A stretch of 8,375 nt of DNA from the NCBI GenBank assembly GCA_023229065.1, contig JALNZZ010000089.1:1-8375 (forward strand). The letters are read 5' to 3'. Positions 5,465 through 8,375 of this stretch are shown here, piece by piece. This DNA comes from Porticoccaceae bacterium (lineage in GTDB: Bacteria > Pseudomonadota > Gammaproteobacteria > Pseudomonadales > Porticoccaceae). Each line of letters opens with the position of its first letter. Within the stretch, counting starts at the first letter, position 1. The position numbers and the translations under genes were made by a program. The notes under the pieces were generated by a model that saw nothing but the letters and a program-made list of their open reading frames with translations, did no database searches and had not been told where the DNA came from.

Positions 5465-7458
5465 ACCAGCAGACCAATCCTCTTGGCGGCAATTCTCTGA
5501 GCGAGAGCGGTGCCGCAGTGCTTGCTCCACCACTACTTGAATTGCGCGGTATTGCCAAGCACTACCGCAGTGGCGGCGAAACCATTCGTGCCCTTGACAA
5601 TATCGATCTCACCATCAAGCGCGGGGAATATATTGCCATCATGGGGCAGTCCGGCTCCGGCAAGTCTACCCTGATGCATGTACTCGGTTGTCTCGATACT
5701 CCCAGCGAAGGCGAGTACCGGGTGGCTGGTGAAGATGTCTCCGGTTTTGATGCCGATCAATTAGCGCGGGTGCGGCGCAACTTCTTCGGGTTCGTGTTCC
5801 AGCGCTACAACCTGCTGGGTACCGGCACGGCGCTGGAAAATGTCGAGATTCCTGCTATCTACGCCGGTGCTCCCCGAGCTGAACGCAGTGCCAGGGCTGC
5901 ACAACTGTTGCAGCGACTGGGATTGGGCGAGCGCCTTGGGCACACTCCAGGACAGCTATCGGGCGGCCAGCAGCAGCGGGTTTCCATCGCCCGGGCACTG
6001 ATGAACGAGGCGCCGGTCATTCTCGCCGACGAACCCACCGGGGCCCTCGACAGCCGCAGTGGCGAAGAGGTGTTGGAACTGCTCGACGAGCTGCATCGCC
6101 AAGGGGTGACGGTAATTCTGATCACCCACGATGCCCAAGTGGCGGCCCGTGCCCGGCGGGTAATTCAGATCAGCGATGGCCGCATTGTCAGCGACAGCGG
6201 CAGCGACCCGGTGGATGCCGTTCCGGTGTCGTCCGACAGCACTGCGCGCGACGGTCAGCTGCGGTTCGGTGCCGCGCTGGAAGAAGCGGTGCATATGGCG
6301 CTGCGTTCCTTGCGGGCCAACCTGTTTCGCAGCGTGCTTACGCTGTTGGGGGTGGTGATTGGCGTCGCTGCAGTGGTGGCGCTGATGGCGTTGGGGGAGG
6401 GCAGCAAGCAGCAGGTGCTCAACAGTATCGAGGCCCAGGGTACCAATCTGCTGACGGTGCGGCCGCCGCCGGGACGTATGCGCGACGGCAGTGAAAACGC
6501 CACCATGACCCGCGAGGATGCCCTGGCGCTGGTGGGGCTGCCCCATGTGGTCGAAGTCGTGTCCGAGCGGCGCAGCAGCGGCAACCTGCGCTTTGGCAGC
6601 CGCGACTACCGCACCGAGATCAACGGTGTCGACGAGGGTTATTCGCGGGCGCGGGACTGGCCCATGGCCGCGGGCACTTTTTTCAGCGAAGACGATGTCG
6701 CTCGCTACACCTCGGTCATGGTGTTGGGGCAGACCGTGGTGGACAACTTGTTCGAGCCCGGCCAGAACCCGATTGGCAGTTATGTACTGGTACAGAACGC
6801 CCTGTTCCAGGTTATCGGTGTGCTGGCGGCCAAGGGCGCCGGCTCGTGGGGCAATGACATGGATGATGTGGCGCTGGTGCCGGTGACTACCGGCGCGCTG
6901 CGCCTCTACGGCGGTACGCATTTGAGCAATATCACCGTGAAGGTGGACAGCAGCGACAATGTCACCATGGCAGAGCAGCTGATGATGGAGCAGCTCGCCA
7001 GCCGCCGCCCGGGAGAGGAGTTCTCGGTGCGAAATACGGCATCGCTGCTGGAAACCGTGTCGGCCACCCAGAACACCATGGCGCTGCTGCTCGGCTCGGT
7101 GGCAGCCATCTCGCTGCTGGTGGGCGGTATCGGAGTGATGAACATTATGTTGGTGAGTGTCACTGAGCGCACCCGTGAAATCGGTGTGCGGATGGCTACC
7201 GGCGCGCGCGGGCGCGACATTCTGCTGCAATTCAATATCGAGGCTGTGGTGGTGTGCTGTATCGGCGGCCTGCTCGGCATCGCTTGTGGCGTAGCCATCG
7301 CCAATGGTCTCGGCTACATAGGCCAGGCGGCGGTGTTCACCCCGATGCCTTCAGTTCTGGCGTTTGGCTGTGCCCTGGCCACCGGGCTGATCTTTGGTTA
7401 TCTGCCGGCGCGCAAAGCGGCGCGGCTCGATCCTGTAACGGCGCTGGCCGCTGAATGA
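5461..7458 (+). CDS. macB: MacB-type ABC transporter (fused ATPase and FtsX-like permease)
   Basis: The 665-residue protein combines an N-terminal ATPase and a C-terminal MacB permease in one chain, close to the usual MacB length of about 650. The ATPase has Walker A GQSGSGKST (62-70), Q-loop Q114 in FVFQRYNLL, signature LSGGQQQR (166-173), Walker B VILADEP (186-192, catalytic E191) and H-loop H223, so it looks fully active. After a linker (about 240-275), the first membrane helix (about 290-311) leads into a large periplasmic domain (about 315-535). Three more helices follow at about 540-566, 593-615 and 630-650, with the conserved VGGIGVMNIMLVSVTERTREIG block (554-575). MacB works as a dimer by mechanotransmission, driving substrates from the periplasm out through the outer-membrane channel. 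Known substrates in the family include macrolides, peptides and, for PvdT, pyoverdine; the substrate here is unknown. The start overlaps macA by 4 nt, and the outer-membrane gene follows after 6 nt. Confidence 0.93.
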   Translation: MNQQTNPLGGNSLSESGAAVLAPPLLELRGIAKHYRSGGETIRALDNIDLTIKRGEYIAIMGQSGSGKSTLMHVLGCLDTPSEGEYRVAGEDVSGFDADQLARVRRNFFGFVFQRYNLLGTGTALENVEIPAIYAGAPRAERSARAAQLLQRLGLGERLGHTPGQLSGGQQQRVSIARALMNEAPVILADEPTGALDSRSGEEVLELLDELHRQGVTVILITHDAQVAARARRVIQISDGRIVSDSGSDPVDAVPVSSDSTARDGQLRFGAALEEAVHMALRSLRANLFRSVLTLLGVVIGVAAVVALMALGEGSKQQVLNSIEAQGTNLLTVRPPPGRMRDGSENATMTREDALALVGLPHVVEVVSERRSSGNLRFGSRDYRTEINGVDEGYSRARDWPMAAGTFFSEDDVARYTSVMVLGQTVVDNLFEPGQNPIGSYVLVQNALFQVIGVLAAKGAGSWGNDMDDVALVPVTTGALRLYGGTHLSNITVKVDSSDNVTMAEQLMMEQLASRRPGEEFSVRNTASLLETVSATQNTMALLLGSVAAISLLVGGIGVMNIMLVSVTERTREIGVRMATGARGRDILLQFNIEAVVVCCIGGLLGIACGVAIANGLGYIGQAAVFTPMPSVLAFGCALATGLIFGYLPARKAARLDPVTALAAE

Positions 7459-7464
7459 GATGAT

Positions 7465-8375
7465 ATGACAGTGACATCTTTTCGATACAACCACTATCTG
7501 ATGGTGCCTGCTCTGACAGCCGCTCTGTTGGCGGGCTGCGCCAGCTCTCCTGCGCCCCGGTTCGATGCCGAGCGGGTTGTGCCTGACAGCTGGCAGGGAA
7601 TTCAGGAGACCGCTGAGCTGAGCGAGTCGCTGGAAGGCGGCTGGTGGGCCAGTTTTAACAGCCCTGAGCTAAACGAGCTGATGGCGCGTGCCATGGCGGA
7701 CAGTTTTACCTTGCAGGCTTCCCTCGAACGTATCGAGCAGGCGCGCTCACGGCTGACCAGCAGTCGTGCAGCGCTGTTCCCGCAGCTCGATGCCGGCTAC
7801 AGCTTCAGCCGCAGTGACCAGTGGCAGGGTGGTAATCGCACCGGCAGCAGCGAGTCGGACCGGCTGAATATCGGTGCCAGCTATGAGGTGGATCTGTGGG
7901 GCAGGGTGCGCGCCGGGGTGCGGTCGTCCCTGGCTGCTCTGGAGTCCAGTGAGTACGCCCACCTCGGTGCCCGCCTCAGCTTGCAGGCGGAGTTGGCGGG
8001 GGCCTATTTGCAGTGGCTGGCAGCCCAGGACCGGCTGCGCTACGCCCGCGACAGTCTGACTGCCAGTGAGGAGGTGCTGCGGCTGATCGAGCTGCAATTT
8101 CGTGAAGGCAGCGCCTCGCAGCTGGAGTTGGTGCAACAACAGGCGGCGGTGGCCAGCCAGCGCACCCAAATTCACGATCTTGAAAATGCTCGCCAGCAGA
8201 TCGCCTATGCGCTGGCAGCGCTGATCGGCCAGCCGCCGGGCACCCTGCAGTTGCGCGGCGACTCTCTGGCCGCTATCACTCTGCCCGCGGTGGAGCCAGA
8301 GCAGCCCGCCGACTTGCTGCGCCGCCGCCCCGATCTGTTACAGGCGGAACAGCAGTTGGTCGCGGCCAATGCCAA
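7465..8375 (+). CDS. NodT/OprM-family outer-membrane efflux lipoprotein (3' end beyond the window)
   Basis: The open frame runs from the ATG at 7465 to the window end, giving 303 residues of a protein usually about 450-500 long. The signal peptide ends in a lipobox, LLAG|C with C25 as the lipidated cysteine and Ala at +2, fitting outer-membrane sorting. Family hallmarks are GGWWASFNSPELNELMARA (58-76), SRAALFPQLDAGYSFSR (100-116), the diagnostic SYEVDLWGRVRAGV (139-152), and LRRRPDLLQAEQQLVAANA (285-303), which normally opens the second structural repeat. Helical periplasmic tunnel segments lie between these. Such trimeric channels give the outer-membrane exit for MacAB or RND pumps. The position 6 nt after macB makes it the dedicated partner of this transporter, comparable to OpmQ in PvdRT-OpmQ. 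The Shine-Dalgarno is weak (GAG at 7457-7459, inside the macB stop region), suggesting translational coupling. About one third of the gene is missing through truncation of the window. Confidence 0.9.
   Translation, partial: MTVTSFRYNHYLMVPALTAALLAGCASSPAPRFDAERVVPDSWQGIQETAELSESLEGGWWASFNSPELNELMARAMADSFTLQASLERIEQARSRLTSSRAALFPQLDAGYSFSRSDQWQGGNRTGSSESDRLNIGASYEVDLWGRVRAGVRSSLAALESSEYAHLGARLSLQAELAGAYLQWLAAQDRLRYARDSLTASEEVLRLIELQFREGSASQLELVQQQAAVASQRTQIHDLENARQQIAYALAALIGQPPGTLQLRGDSLAAITLPAVEPEQPADLLRRRPDLLQAEQQLVAANA

Noticed and set aside
5956..7230. Open frame of 424 codons on the - strand opposite macB
   Set aside because: Its sequence is a His/Gln/Arg-rich shadow of the MacB codons with no recognisable domain; MacB on the + strand is intact with all ATPase motifs.
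7747..8175. 142-codon open frame on the - strand within the outer-membrane lipoprotein gene
   Set aside because: It is antisense to a clear NodT-family gene and lacks start signals or domain features.

Overview
The window is GC-rich, densely coding DNA with every supported gene on the + strand. TonB-dependent outer-membrane uptake, a lipoprotein outer-membrane factor and Sec-exported periplasmic proteins point to a Gram-negative proteobacterium. A gammaproteobacterium of marine or environmental type is my guess, not something the sequence proves. I see no rRNA, tRNA, CRISPR array, transposase or insertion sequence.

Region 1 (1-3888) looks like one metal-uptake and reduction operon. It begins with the last 49 codons of a probable TonB-dependent receptor. 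Next come a three-helix PepSY-associated membrane protein with four candidate haem-ligand histidines, a secreted DUF2271 protein, a secreted DUF4198 protein whose predicted mature N-terminus is histidine, and a membrane-anchored diflavin reductase of the CysJ/P450-reductase fold. Gaps are 24 to 81 nt. The likely scheme is that the receptor brings a metal complex into the periplasm. The diflavin protein then passes NADPH electrons through the membrane haem protein to the metal, and the two small periplasmic proteins bind or handle the metal or its ligand. Iron is the leading candidate metal and copper the main alternative.

Region 2 (3889-4105) is a 217-nt intergenic gap with a perfect 6-bp inverted repeat and no convincing promoter or terminator.

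Region 3 (4106-8375) is a tripartite efflux operon: a MacA-type periplasmic adaptor, a MacB-type ABC transporter overlapping it by 4 nt (ATGA), and, 6 nt later, a NodT-family outer-membrane lipoprotein cut by the window end. The adaptor carries an unusual Arg/Pro/Ser/Thr-rich insertion of about 57 residues containing a 15-bp tandem duplication.

The most interesting idea is that the two operons form one cycle: import a metal-chelate, reduce it in the periplasm, and send the emptied chelator back out. This would parallel pyoverdine handling in Pseudomonas (FpvA, FpvG, PvdRT-OpmQ). It rests on gene order and family membership only.
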